64,000 nucleotides of DNA from Corella eumyota (taxonomy: Eukaryota; Chordata; Ascidiacea; Phlebobranchia; Corellidae). How positions within the stretch are numbered: the stretch's first letter is position 1; each line of letters starts with the position of its first letter. The stretch is from NCBI GenBank assembly GCA_963082875.1, contig OY720097.1, positions 7,634,501 through 7,698,500 of the forward strand. The letters run 5' to 3'. The notes beneath the pieces are model-generated. The model did no database searches and was not told the DNA's origin. It saw only the letters and a list, made by a program, of their open reading frames with translations. Of the stretch, positions 51,441 through 61,741 are shown piece after piece. Made by a program: the position numbers and the translations under genes.

Positions 51441-54400
51441 AGGATCAGATAAATCCAAGAGTGTTAAAACATATGCCTTTCTTGATGAAGGTGCTGACAC
51501 ATTTTGTACTACTAGTTTGATAAACAAACTAAACTTAAGCGGGCCCATTGTAAGAAACATCATCTCAACTGCTCAAGGAACAGCAAATTATATAGGTCCA
51601 CAGGTTTCATTCTTTGCAAAAGGTGTAAATGAGAAAAAATGCATCTACATACCAGATACATTGGCTTTACCAAGTTTACCTGCATTAAAGGTTAGTAACC
51701 ATCAAATGCAAATTTTAAGAAATAGCCTTACATGAAGGACATTTCGTTTCCAGATATAGGAGACAAAGACATTGACGTTCTTATTGGTGCTGGAGTTCAC
51801 CAGGCACACTTTATCAAAGAAGTTTGCAGAGAAACTGTCAATCAACATGAAGCAGTTCGGATAGGACTTGGCTGGACACTTGTTGGCCAAGAGTCCACAA
51901 TAAAAAATGAGTGCAAGATAGGTAACAAAAATGTGAGTAATTTAAATTACATTCATTCAGCTAAATCAGATAAAGACCTGCATCAACAAATGCAAAAGAT
52001 GTTTAATCAAGACTTTAGTGAAAATACTTACTCTGATGAGTTAGGACATTCAGTAGAAGACCGCAGAGCCCTGTCCATAATGCACTCAACCATCCAAAAG
52101 AAAGAAGGGCATTATACTATTGCCCTGCCATGGAAAAATGATGATGTTCAGCTTCCTTACAACCGCCCAATGGCAAAAAAGCGCCTTTTACAGTTAAAAC
52201 ATAAACTGCAAGCAGACCCAAGATTGTTTCTTCAGTATTCTGAGAAAATAAATGAGACCCTTGATTATGCCATGAAGATTGATCTAAGAAGTAAAGAGAA
52301 CTCAAACCGTGTATGGTATATACCACACCGTTGTACAGGACCAAAATTTCGTGTAGTTTTCGACTGTACTGCCAAATATTGTGGAACATCTTTAAATGAA
52401 AACCTGTTACAAGAACCAGATCACACAAATTCATTACTCGGAGTTTTGTTGCGTTTTAAGCAACATCCAGTAGCCTTCGCTGCTGACATCAAAGGTATGT
52501 TCCACCAAGTTAGAGTGCATCCTTTTGACTGTAATGTTTTGAGATTTCTATGGTGGCCTGATGGAGATTTGAATGCTGAGCCACAAGACTACAAAATGAT
52601 AGTACATTTATTTGGAGCTACATCATCACCAAGTTGTGCTTCTTTTGCTCCTAGAAAAGTAGCAGAGGATAACGAAACAAATGCTAGTGAGGAGACATTA
52701 TCAACTATCAAACGAAACTTTTTTTATAAGTTATTCAGGAAATAAACCTACTGCTAAAGTGTGGTGGATTTCATCTTACAAAGTACATTAGCAACAATGA
52801 GAAAGTACTTTCAACAGTACCTGCAACAGAAAGAGCCCAAGAGGTTACTGACATTTATCTTAGTGAGGAGGAATCATCTGTCACCAAAACTCTAGGTGTA
52901 TATTGGAACACAGTGACTGACATGTTTGAAAAAAAAAGTACATGTGCTGCCGAAGGCATCAACTCATGGAGGTATTCTTTCCATGACTAGTCAACTCTAT
53001 GATCCCTTGGGATTCGTGCAACCATTCGTCTTACCTGTCAAAAGATTGATGCAACGTTTGTGTAAAGAAAATCTAAGTTGGGATGACCCCATACCTGATG
53101 AGATGAACATTCTTTGGTCGGAGTGGTTAAGGCTTTTGCCCATGCTGGAAGAAATCAAGATATCTCGATGTTATTTTACTACACATCCAATGTTTTTGTA
53201 TCAACTTCATTGCTTCTCGGATACCAGTGAGGTTCGTTATGGAGCTGTTTGCTACTTACGAACTACACATCCAAATGGAACTTTTAAATGTTCATTTATT
53301 ATAGAAAAGTCATGAGGGACACCATGTAAACCAATAACTATACCAAGGCAGGAATTAAACGCTGCTGTTATTGCAGTAAAGCTTTCAAGAATCATCGCAA
53401 GAGAATTGGAATGTCAAATTGATCGAGTAGTGTATTGGACTGACTCAACTTCAGTGATCCAATATTTAGCCAATACAAGCAATTGTTTTTATACATATGT
53501 GGCTAATCGACTAGCTGTCATTCATAAACACACCAGTGTAACTCAGTGGCACCATGTTGATACTAAACAAAACCCTGCAGACATCGCCTCAAGAGGGTTA
53601 ATGTCAAACCAATTACATAAGGCTGATATGTGGTTTAGTGGACCAGAGTTTTTAGGAAAAGATGAGGAATTCTGGCCTAGACGTCCTTCTGTTTTACCTT
53701 TAATTAATGATGATGATGAAGAAGTAAAGAAATGTGCTTATAATGTGGCAATAATGAAATCGACAAACATAGGACTTCATGATTTGCTTAAACGGTATTC
53801 GTCAATAACCAAGCTAAAAAGGGCTATAGCTTGGTTGCTTCGTTTTAAAGTTAGTATGAGATCTCGCGTTCTAAAAGACCCTGAAATCAACTTTGTCAAC
53901 CAACCAATGTTATCTGGGAAATGGAATATGCAATGATAAATATACTTCTACTGGTACAGCAGGAAGCCTTTCCACATGTTATGCTAGAAATGGAAGACCA
54001 TATTGATTTTCAACATGCTTTGTCATATCAGTCCAACTACAAATATATAAAATCTAATTTGAAAAAACTAAGCCCATTTATGGTTAATGGCATTTTTAGA
54101 GTAGGTGGTCACCTTCAAAGAAGCCACTGTCCATTGAAAACAAGCATCCCATCCTATTACCTTACCGACACCATGTCACAGATTTAATCATAGATTACTA
54201 CTACAAGAAAGAAGGTCATAGTGGCACATTGCATGTTCTGGCTGCATATAGAAATCTCAAACTCATTGGATACAAATTCATTCTTAGATTTGTTCAGAAG
54301 ATTTATCAGTAGCTGAGGATGTCCAAAAGAAGTCTACAGTGACAATGGCACAAACTTTGTAGAAGCAGAACGAGAATTGAGAGAATGCATTAAGCGCTGG

Positions 54401-54900
54401 AACTCAAAACAAATTCATGATACTTTACTACAGGAGAACATAAATTGGAGGTTTAATCCCCCAAGAGCATCCCATCAAGGAGGTGTATGGGAAAGAATTA
54501 TTAGGTCTGTCCGGAAGATATTGCGAGCTTTAACTTGTGAGAGAATATTAAATGATGAAGAGCTGCACACATTTATGGCAGAGGTTGAACGCATTCTTAA
54601 TGATCGCCCATTGACGGCACTAAGCAATGATTGTACAGACTTGCAATCACTTTCCCCAAATTCAATTTTACTAGGAAGACTAGATGTGTTGTGTCCACCT
54701 GATGAATTCTCCAAAGCCGAGGGTTATAGAAAATCCTGGAAATTGGTTCAATATATGATAGATATATTTTGGAAACGATGGATAAAAGAGTACTTACCTT
54801 TACTACAGTCCAGAAAAAATGATTGCATCCAGTAAAGAATTTTGCGAAGAGAGACTTAGTCTTGATCATCGACGAGTACGCTAAACGAGGAGCCTGGCCA
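51441..54900 (+). CDS. BEL pol region: protease, RT, RNase H, integrase (fossil part)
   Basis: The order of recognisable pieces is: protease-like FLDEGADTFCTTSL near 51480; reverse transcriptase with FDCTAKYCGTSLNENLL and AFAADIKGMFHQVRVHP (about 52350-52520) and GATSSPSCASFA near 52620; a Pao-typical YDPLGFVQPFVLPVK segment near 53000; RNase H with YWTDSTSVIQYLAN near 53430; and integrase with VYSDNGTNF near 54340 and SHQGGVWERIIRSVRK near 54470. All point to BEL/Pao. The region is broken in several places. Confidence 0.85.
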
Positions 54901-55107
54901 AAGGGTATTGTGGAGAAGACGTTCGCGGATCGGGATGGCTAAGTGAAGAGAGTACGGGTTCGCACAGCTCTTTCAACTTTCGAGCGTGATATCCGGAAGT
55001 TGTGTCTTCTGGAGTGCATCTAATAACTTTATATCCTTTTCGATAACTATTTGTCTGTTTTTATTTAAATGACTTTCTCCTATGGTATCTAGTCATTGGG
55101 GCCGGTG

Positions 55108-55610
55108 TGTTACAGACAAAATTAGTATTGTATTATTTAGTATTTCTATGTTTTAACATCTTAATGTCCCGGATGTAATTCCCGCATGTCATTTTACTTT
55201 TTCTTGATTTTGGATATTTGTAAGTTTTTCATAACATTTTTGCATAGATTTGAGGTCCCAATGAGCTAGTGTTAACTGTAATTCATGTATATATGTTAAG
55301 TGTTATTTCTTTGAAGTGTATAACAACTAACTTCTATTCTATTTGAATAAGGTATATAGGACATGTGTGTACGCTATTATGTGAAATGTTTAACCTTTGA
55401 AAACCGAATTTAAATGAACCGAACCGAATTAAACGAATTTTGTTACTGAACTTTAAAATCAAACTGAATTGTACCGAATTGACTGACTATTAATAAAGAT
55501 AAAGAAAAGGGCACATCTTGTTTGTGTTTTTACGGTTATTACATGAAAATCAGCCAAAAGCGTATACCTTATTATTACTCAAGCTGTAGGATCACAACTG
55601 TGAGACTACA
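55108..55610 (+). repeat. BEL 3' LTR
   Basis: 503 bp from TGTTACAGACAAAATTAG to GTGAGACTACA, with the TG...CA ends typical of LTRs. A GGGGCCGG purine-rich stretch directly before it may be the plus-strand primer. It is more complete than the 5' copy. Confidence 0.85.
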
Positions 55611-56074
55611 TTGTACGTAGAAGGTCAACAGCTTTACAACGAGCGAACTTTTATTGCCTCTTGGTTTTGCTATAAATACTGGAACAATTTAAACATTCTT
55701 CACCAATCTATCGATAGTTGGTCATCATCACATCGTCGGGCCAATTAACCGATAGTTGGTCACCGTCTCATCTCGAAATATTGAGACCTACAAACCGTAT
55801 TGTAACCGTAACGTCAGTTTAGCGATGTAGCTGATCTTGTAGCGTAACTTTTAATCAAACCGTGTAAGTGTTTTGCCGTTTTACAATAAAAGTATTACTG
55901 TTACCGCCTTGTCGTTTATAAATAAAACTTAAACAAAATACCAAACCAGATAATAATAATAACAAATGGGGTCGGTAAACGGGGTCAGATCAAATTAAAC
56001 CAAATAAACAACCAAAATAAGTATAACAATAAATCTAGTAACTCTACATTAGTGACATAAAATGGTAAAATTAC
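55611..56074. other. Unassigned sequence, possibly a solo LTR
   Basis: It contains TGCTATAAATACTGG (TATA-like), two copies of CGATAGTTGGTCA (near 55711 and 55751) and CAATAAAAGTATTACTGTTA followed by a less AT-rich end. TATA, a polyA-like signal and higher GC in about 320 bp are reminiscent of a fossil LTR, but no second copy is present in the window and no coding part follows. There is no open frame. Confidence 0.3.
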
Positions 56075-57720
56075 CTGACATAACTTCTGCATTTCCATTT
56101 TCTGGTTCGCCTGCAAAATAAATTCCAATTTAAACCAAGATTTACAAATCTACTTCTACACACCACGTTTTGATATTTCAAATGATTGTGTTTGGTTTAT
56201 TAGTTCAGGAATTAACATCACCACTTTAAGTAATAAAGATACGAACTACTGATATGACTATTAAGTATCCTACTGGCCTTGGCACAAAATTAAAGGTCTA
56301 CTTTAAAGTGTTAGAAGCAGCAATGTCATACTATTCGCTCTTGTTAACAGTTAACGCACACACGTCTCATTAATGACAGTTTATATTTTATGATAAGCTG
56401 TAAATATTACCGTACATTGCCCCATATAAAATGTATTACAGTATACTTACTTGTAGCTTTGTTTTTCCATTTGTTAAGTACATAGAAATTGCCAACAACA
56501 GAAATGAGTAAAAGTGCGCCCGTAATTGCCAATCCTGTTATCAGCGGAAAATTCTAGATAAAAAGTCATCGTTACAACACAATAAAACTAGGCTAAAATT
56601 TTAAATTGAAAAATTTAAATCAGTTTTATTAAACATTTTAAAATTTGTGAAATTTGTTTGATAACACCCACGTTAGATTGTGGTTGGGATGTAAGTAATT
56701 CAGTTGTTTGGTTTAAAGCTGTTTTTGTTGTCATTGCGGTTGTCATCTTTATAGGGCTCGTTGTCGTATTAGTTTTCGTCATGGATTCTGTTGCCATAGT
56801 AGTTGTTGTCATAATGGGAGTGGTTGTAGCTGTACAATAACAAAAATTTACAAATTATTTTTAATTTGTGGTTTATATTTTGATTAACTATTTTATTAAA
56901 TTAACAAACTTAACAAAAACAAACTTAATAAATTAACAAAAACTGGCGTTGCGGTAAATTGAGAATAAAGTAATTAGCAACACGCAAATATTTAAATTTA
57001 AAATTTGTAACAGTTAATATCTTAATTGAAAGCTACTTTAATTACAGTTATTGTATTAGTTTTATTTTATTTTTCAAAAAGTTATAAAATTATCGGGTTG
57101 ACCATTCGAAGCCCTCCAGTTAGATTGATTACTCAGCAAAGTTGTGTTATCGCTCCACTTAAAAGAGGAATCCTCCTTAGCTGGGTTTGTTCTTGTTAGG
57201 CCGATCCAGTAAAACAGATTTTGTGCTAAAAATATAAAACTTAAAAAAATATAACAATACTTTTGCATTTGTTGATTAAACAAATGTTTATTGTGGACAA
57301 ATTATGAAGACTGGATAAAAACATTTTAGAGTCAGACGACGGATACCAAAGAAACAGCTGTTAAAGGCAATAGGCTGCCGCCTTGGTAAAAACAGGAAAT
57401 TTTTGTTCTTCAATTTTTACATTTTAATAAAATAAGATTCACAAAACATAACAAAAATTAAACAATTTAATACCTCTAAATAAACCTAGTGTTTGCGTAA
57501 TAAAATCACGGATTTTCGATGTCTTAGGAGTTGCCAACGTTGAGTTTATTTCTGCACATCTTGTCACAGCTGTTTCATAGTAAACCTTAATTAAACCAAA
57601 ATGATATTCTACATTCTCATACGCAAACCATAGACGTCCATTTTCTAATTTAACTATATTTTGTTGCCCATTTACATCATTTAAACTTAAAATTACCAAA
57701 CTTAAAACTAACTTGTTCAT
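56075..57720 (-). pseudogene. Transmembrane C-type lectin gene B, CTLD truncated
   Basis: Exons on the minus strand: 57720-57474 (ATG start, signal peptide MNKLVLSLVILSLNDVNG, then the CTLD first half with VTRCAEINSTLATPK), 57225 to about 57074 (FYWIGLTR ... FKWSDNTTLLSNQSNW ... GQPDN), 56829-56672 (Thr-rich stalk), 56553-56451 (membrane segment FPLITGLAITGALLLISVVG, then KWKNK) and 56110-56075 (36-nt tail exon, SEPENGNAEVMS). All phases fit: 1, then stalk 0, TM 1, tail 1. The second CTLD exon stops shortly after QPDN: the ENCV, W-D-D-C and ICQ section found in gene A is missing, there is no splice donor, and a TGA follows. A CTLD without its last cysteines is unlikely to fold, so I read it as a pseudogene, or as an allele or assembly with a deletion. 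QPD is the galactose-type calcium-site motif of the family. Confidence 0.7.
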
Positions 57721-58401
57721 TTTGTAACTAATTTATCGTTTCGGTGTTTTAATAAAGTAATATAAAAAATTACGTAAAAACAAGTAAAGACTAGAAACTT
57801 CCTGTTATAGCGTAAATAGATAATTAAGACAATAGGTAATTACCTGTTCAATACTACGAACAATATTTATGACACCTTCATTGTGTTTTAAAAGTGTTTA
57901 CAAAAATAATTTAGTTTATTTTTACATTTTATATTTTTGTTGTTGTTGTTTAAATATTATCTAAATTAAAAAAAAACATCTCGTCATATTTTTAATTAAA
58001 ACAAAGGTTCCTGGTTTGATTCCCACTACACCCACGTTGTAGCGCAAAAAATGTAGTTCTACTATTTATTCTAATATATGTTGTATAATAAACCATGTAA
58101 ATACATAACAGTTTTAACCTTATTAGTTTAAGATTTTTGTTACTGGAATATTAATATTTTACAATCCATTTAAAATGTTGTTATCAATCATTTGGTGACT
58201 TTTGTTGTTCAACTAACCATCAATAAAGTTTATTGTTTTCCTTATTTAAAGTTCACGTAAACTGCTTGCGAGTTATTTGCAGAAAGAAATAAATAAAAAA
58301 ATTAAAAACGAAATTATATAAATACAAAAAAGACGAAGTTTTATACCCTTTCCTAATCTTCCCTTGCGCTTTGTAGTGGACTTTGCATCATTCCTTGACC
58401 T
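57721..58401. other. Intergenic region between lectin genes
   Basis: AT-rich. It includes the presumed promoter of gene B; a TTTTTATATTAC TATA-like sequence lies about 40 bp before its ATG on the minus strand. It also holds a short TTG repeat near 57940 and a tRNA-SINE fragment near 58003-58085. No other gene is seen. Confidence 0.5.
58003..58085 (+). mobile_element. SINE fragment (box B region)
   Basis: CCTGGTTTGATTCCCACTAC matches the tRNA box B and following bases of the SINE family at 63205, and ACGTTGTAGCGC matches the next section. Head and tail are missing. Confidence 0.5.
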
Positions 58402-58405
58402 TTAA

Positions 58406-58677
58406 GGCCTGTTCACACAATAAGGTAACGTTGCATTGCGCTGCGTTGCGTTACGTAACTTTACGAGTTCTAGGGATTTTTTTTTAAATTTTAATAAAAA
58501 ATATCAGATAAAAGTATACCGCTTACGAAATCTTGCGTAAATTTCGCTCCAGCCACAAAACTTTACGAAATCCTACGTAACTTTGGCGAACTTTCGTACG
58601 TGTGAACGACCCTGTTTATTTTAAATGGTTTCCCAACCTTACATCACGTTGCGTTGCGTACACCGTGTGAACGGGCC
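58406..58677. mobile_element. TTAA-flanked MITE with inverted ends
   Basis: The 272-bp element starts GGCCTGTTCACAC and ends GTGTGAACGGGCC, which are inverted copies. TTAA lies at both sides (58402-58405 and 58678-58681). It has no coding capacity. The interior is richer in CG and repeats the motifs GTTGCGTTGCGT and TTTACGAAATCC. TTAA target sites are typical of piggyBac-type elements, so a non-autonomous piggyBac-like MITE is the best guess. Confidence 0.75.
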
Positions 58678-58681
58678 TTAA

Positions 58682-59245
58682 AAGTCAATTCCGCATAATA
58701 GGTAAATACCGCATTTATCCCGAAGTAAAATACAAAAATGCCATTCCGTCCCGCATTCCGCGATTTTTTGTTAACGTTTAGATATGGTCCCGCACTTTCC
58801 CGTATACCGTACATTAGTATTGTTCGGTTAATATCTTAAAATGTTACATTTAAAAGCGCTTTAAAAAATATAATTTCAATGTTTATTTTAAAATCTTAAA
58901 TATGTTAAAATAACAAGAACACCCTCTACCCCAACATTAAATAAGTAAGTTAAATTAACTGGCTACCATGTTGTATCTTATAGTTTTGATTATTCGTAAA
59001 CGCAAGTTAAACGAAATATTTATTCTAAAAACGAAACGCCGATGAAAAAAAAAATTGGTTTAGATAGGGTAGTAAATAAACTCAATTGACAGCATTAAAT
59101 GCATTCCCGCCAAAGCAAAGTAAAATTACCGGTCTTAAGTTCGATACATTCTAAATCTTAAATAATAAAAATTTAAGGTACATCAAGACGACCTGTATAC
59201 ATATATAATAAGTTTAATTAAATAATAAAATTAAAAAAGACTTAC
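58682..59245. other. Intergenic, nothing recognised
   Basis: It starts with a CG-containing patch (CCGCATTTATCCCGAAG, CCGTCCCGCATTCCGCG, CCGCACTTTCCCG) and becomes AT-rich. No open frame, RNA gene or known repeat was recognised. Confidence 0.4.
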
Positions 59246-59816
59246 ATGCGACAGCGTCTGTACGAACATTTTATACTTGAGCTGTAAAATTAAAATAAAA
59301 TTTAGTTTATCAATTAGTTAAATGTTAATAAAATGTTTAAAAGTTTTCAACATTAACTTGCGCAAAACTAAAAAGAGGAAGTAATGGGACTGGAAATGTA
59401 AAAAGCACTACAGATGTAAGGCAGAAAGTAGGAGCTTAGTGAAAAGTATTTTTCAGTTATTTTTAGTTAGCAGCAGAAATTGTCAATGCTTTCTTAATGC
59501 CTTTTAGGATTGGCAATTTCTACTGCTTACCGAAAATGACTGAAAAACAATTTTTTAAAGCGCCTCCTTTCCTCTTTCTATAGCTCTCCTACTCCCTCTA
59601 TTTAGGGCTAATCCATTAACTTACATGTAATACCAGATTAATATTCATGTTCTAGTTGGGCTGTAAATAAAAGTTGAGTTAAAAATATAAAAAAATTTCA
59701 AAATAAGTAAACATAAAGCATTACCCCTTTAAATAGGTTAAATATAAAATATGTTTTAAAAGTTTTAAGGTAAAACTTACGTGCAATAACATTTTTATAT
59801 TGACATTCTGGCTGAG
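59246..59816 (-). other. Three tandem 36-nt cytoplasmic microexons of lectin A
   Basis: Segments 59816-59781, 59660-59625 and 59281-59246 are each exactly 36 nt, each follows TTTACAG or TTTTACAG and each precedes GTAAGT. All are in phase 1, so each adds twelve residues. They share the pattern C(T/C)CA...ATA...(G/A)CA(C/T), and the tail exon of gene B (56110-56075) is also 36 nt. The first encodes QPECQYKNVIA. The second and third each carry an in-frame TAA when joined directly, so either could end the protein. Confidence 0.65.
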
Positions 59817-61520
59817 CTGTAAAATACAAACAAATTTCGTTTAAAACCTAAAAAATAGGACAACACAATGATAGCTAAGGTTAACAAAATAAGACATCCA
59901 ATTAAAAAACTGTTTTAAACTTACATGAAACATTGTTTTTCAGTTTATAAAGTAGATAGAAGATGACAAAAATGGAAATAAGAAGAAGTGTACCAGTAGT
60001 TGCCCATCCTATTATAAAAGGAATTTCCGAAATAAAAAAAAATTTAGTAATTATTATATTTAAAACTTGAGTAAAATTTATGTTAAAAAATAAAAAAAGA
60101 GTAAATCTAAAAACATTCATAAAAATTAAGTTTCTACTATACCCATTACGTTGGATTGTTGTTGTTGGGCTGTAGAAAAAACAGTTGTTAGATTTAAAGC
60201 TGTTTCTGGTGTCATGGCATTATTCTTTTTTGTTTCTGTTGTAACAGAACTTGTTTGTTTCTTGTCAGTTGTCGTAGTAGGAATAGTGGTTGTAGCCAGA
60301 GCTGTACAACAACAAAAACGTGAGGTCATATAATAGCGATATTTTTATACTCAAAAATTAATAAAGTTGGTTTCACTGAACACAAAAATGATTTTAACTT
60401 TAAATAATTTCACCTACTTTTTAAAAAAAGATAAGGAAAGCCCTGTTTGTGATAAAGTAGAAAGTACTAGCGTGTATGCTACTTAGTTCTTTCTACGTCA
60501 CACAAAAAAAATATGGTAACCTGTTTTTTTTTTGTTAATCATTTTCCAGTATTTTTGAAAAATAAATTGTAAGTATCACAGACATTTTTTAAAGGTTCTA
60601 AAGCCATTTTGTGATTCATTGTCAGCCATACTAACATGCTATATATATACATCACTTACAAAATTGCAATACTATGTAACATAACACTTTAATATAATAT
60701 CCCATAACCATTAAAAAAAAAGGATTAAAATTTTAAATTTTTTTTAAATACAATATCTTATTAAAAAATTACAACATCAAAATATCGACTACAAGTAAAA
60801 AATAACAAAATTTTAAGAATTTATATTCAAAGTTTTAAATAAATAAATAAACTAAAACGACTACATAAATTACTTACAGGCTGGAAAATCTTGTTGGCAA
60901 ATATATCTGTTTAAATTATCACATGGATCATCCCTCCATTTTGTATCACCACCCCTTAACCAAACACAATTCTCATTCCCTCTCCTATTATCAGATTGAC
61001 CATAACCCCAGTTAGATCGGTTACTCAGCAAAGTTGTGTTATCGATCCACTTAAAAAAGGAATCCCTATTAGCTGGGTTTATTCTTGTTAGACCGATCCA
61101 GCAAAAAGCTTTCCTTACTAAATAATAAAAGTTAACGTTTTCTAACTTGGTTATTTTAATACCATATGAAAATTATATATATACTAGTTTTGAAAAAAAT
61201 ATTTTAATTGACTTAATAAAAAAAACTATATATACCTCCGATTGAATATATTGTTTGATAAATAAAATCCTGGATTCCCGTTGTCTTGGGAGTTACCAAC
61301 ATTGAGTTCATTTCTGCACATCTTGTCACTGCTGTTGCATAGTTAACTTGAGTTAAACTAAAATGATATTTTACATTCTCATTTGTAAACTCTAAGTGCC
61401 CTAAATTTAAACATTGTTGCCCATCGTTGCTCGTGCCTTCTGTTTTTATAGTTTCTGTTGTTATAACCCTTGTTTGTTTCTTGTCTGTAGCCATACTAGC
61501 AATAGTGGTTGAAGTCATAG
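59246..61520 (-). CDS. Transmembrane C-type lectin gene A (5' end not found)
   Basis: Exons on the minus strand: 61520-61236 (Thr-rich start, then CTLD first half with VTRCAEMNSMLVTPK), 61117-60878 (CTLD second half: CWIGLTR, FKWIDNTTLLSNRSNW, GQSDN, NENCVWLRGG, KWRDDPCDNLNRYICQ), 60301-60150 (Thr/Gln stalk), 60027-59925 (membrane helix GTLLLISIFVIFYLLYKLK) and 36-nt tail exons 59816-59781, 59660-59625 and 59281-59246. Phases 1-1-0-1-1 fit. The CTLD is complete, but the usual QPD/EPN and WND calcium motifs read QSD and WRD, so sugar binding by the classical route is doubtful. The TM exon is preceded by CG where gene B has AG. The first exon opens in phase 1 without a signal peptide, so an upstream exon is needed. 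The tail has QYKNV, a YxNx motif. A type I membrane lectin with a mucin-like stalk is inferred. Confidence 0.7.
59365..59612. mobile_element. Fold-back (hairpin) repeat in lectin A
   Basis: TTTTTCAGTTATTTTTAGTT plus AGCAGCAGAAATTGTCAATG near 59451-59490 is mirrored as an inverted copy near 59512-59551 (ATTGGCAATTTCTACTGCTT and CGAAAATGACTGAAAAACA), with a loop of about 20 bp. Weaker pairing extends outward on both sides (AAAGTAGGAG against CTCCTTTC, CTAAAAAGAGG against CCTCTATTTAG). It has no coding capacity. One arm of the same family recurs at 61631-61741. Confidence 0.7.
60302..60870. other. Intron of lectin A between CTLD and stalk exons
   Basis: A 576-bp intron (60302-60877) that opens with GTAAGT and ends with TTGTACAG on the minus strand. 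It is AT-rich, with no recognised repeat. Confidence 0.5.
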
Positions 61521-61630
61521 CTGTATAACAACAAAATTCGAAAGTATTTCATAAATGATTGAGAGAAGGATTTAGATTATAAATTACTAGTAAGATGTTC
61601 ATAATATCTGTAAACTTATTCAAAATACTA

Positions 61631-61741
61631 GCATTGACAATTTCCGCTGTTTAATAAAAATAACTGCAAAATACTTTTTAGCCCCTCCTTTTCTCCTTTT
61701 AGTGCTTTTCTTGCCTTTACTTCTTAGTTTTAGTGCTATCC
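61631..61741 (-). mobile_element. Single arm of the fold-back repeat
   Basis: GCATTGACAATTTCCGCTG, AAAAATAACTGCAAAATAC and the CCTTTTAGTGCTTTTC section match the inverted complement of the left arm at 59365-59490. Only one arm is present here, just upstream of the first lectin A exon. Confidence 0.6.

Larger units (their letters stand above)
48299..55610 (+). mobile_element. BEL/Pao LTR retrotransposon, old and broken
   Basis: Two related LTRs (48299-48738 and 55108-55610) bound about 6.4 kb with BEL/Pao-type coding remains in the family order. The order is a gag with a DUF1759-like capsid segment and Cys/His knuckles, a Pao-type aspartic protease, reverse transcriptase, RNase H and integrase. 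By eye the LTRs differ at roughly 5% of shared positions, clearly older than the Gypsy insertion. The coding part is broken, with on the order of ten breaks. No envelope part is seen. The left LTR is shorter than the right one and abuts the 11-bp minisatellite. No clear target duplication was found. Confidence 0.92.

Noticed and set aside
55611-56074. A further coding exon of lectin B downstream of the 36-nt tail exon
   Set aside because: No AG/GT-bounded segment with fitting phase was found; reading on from the tail exon into the intron ends after a few codons.
56658-56840. Valine-rich open frames on the plus strand opposite the stalk exons (also 60151-60333)
   Set aside because: They are the antisense of the Thr-rich stalk exons, whose splice sites and phases fit the minus strand.
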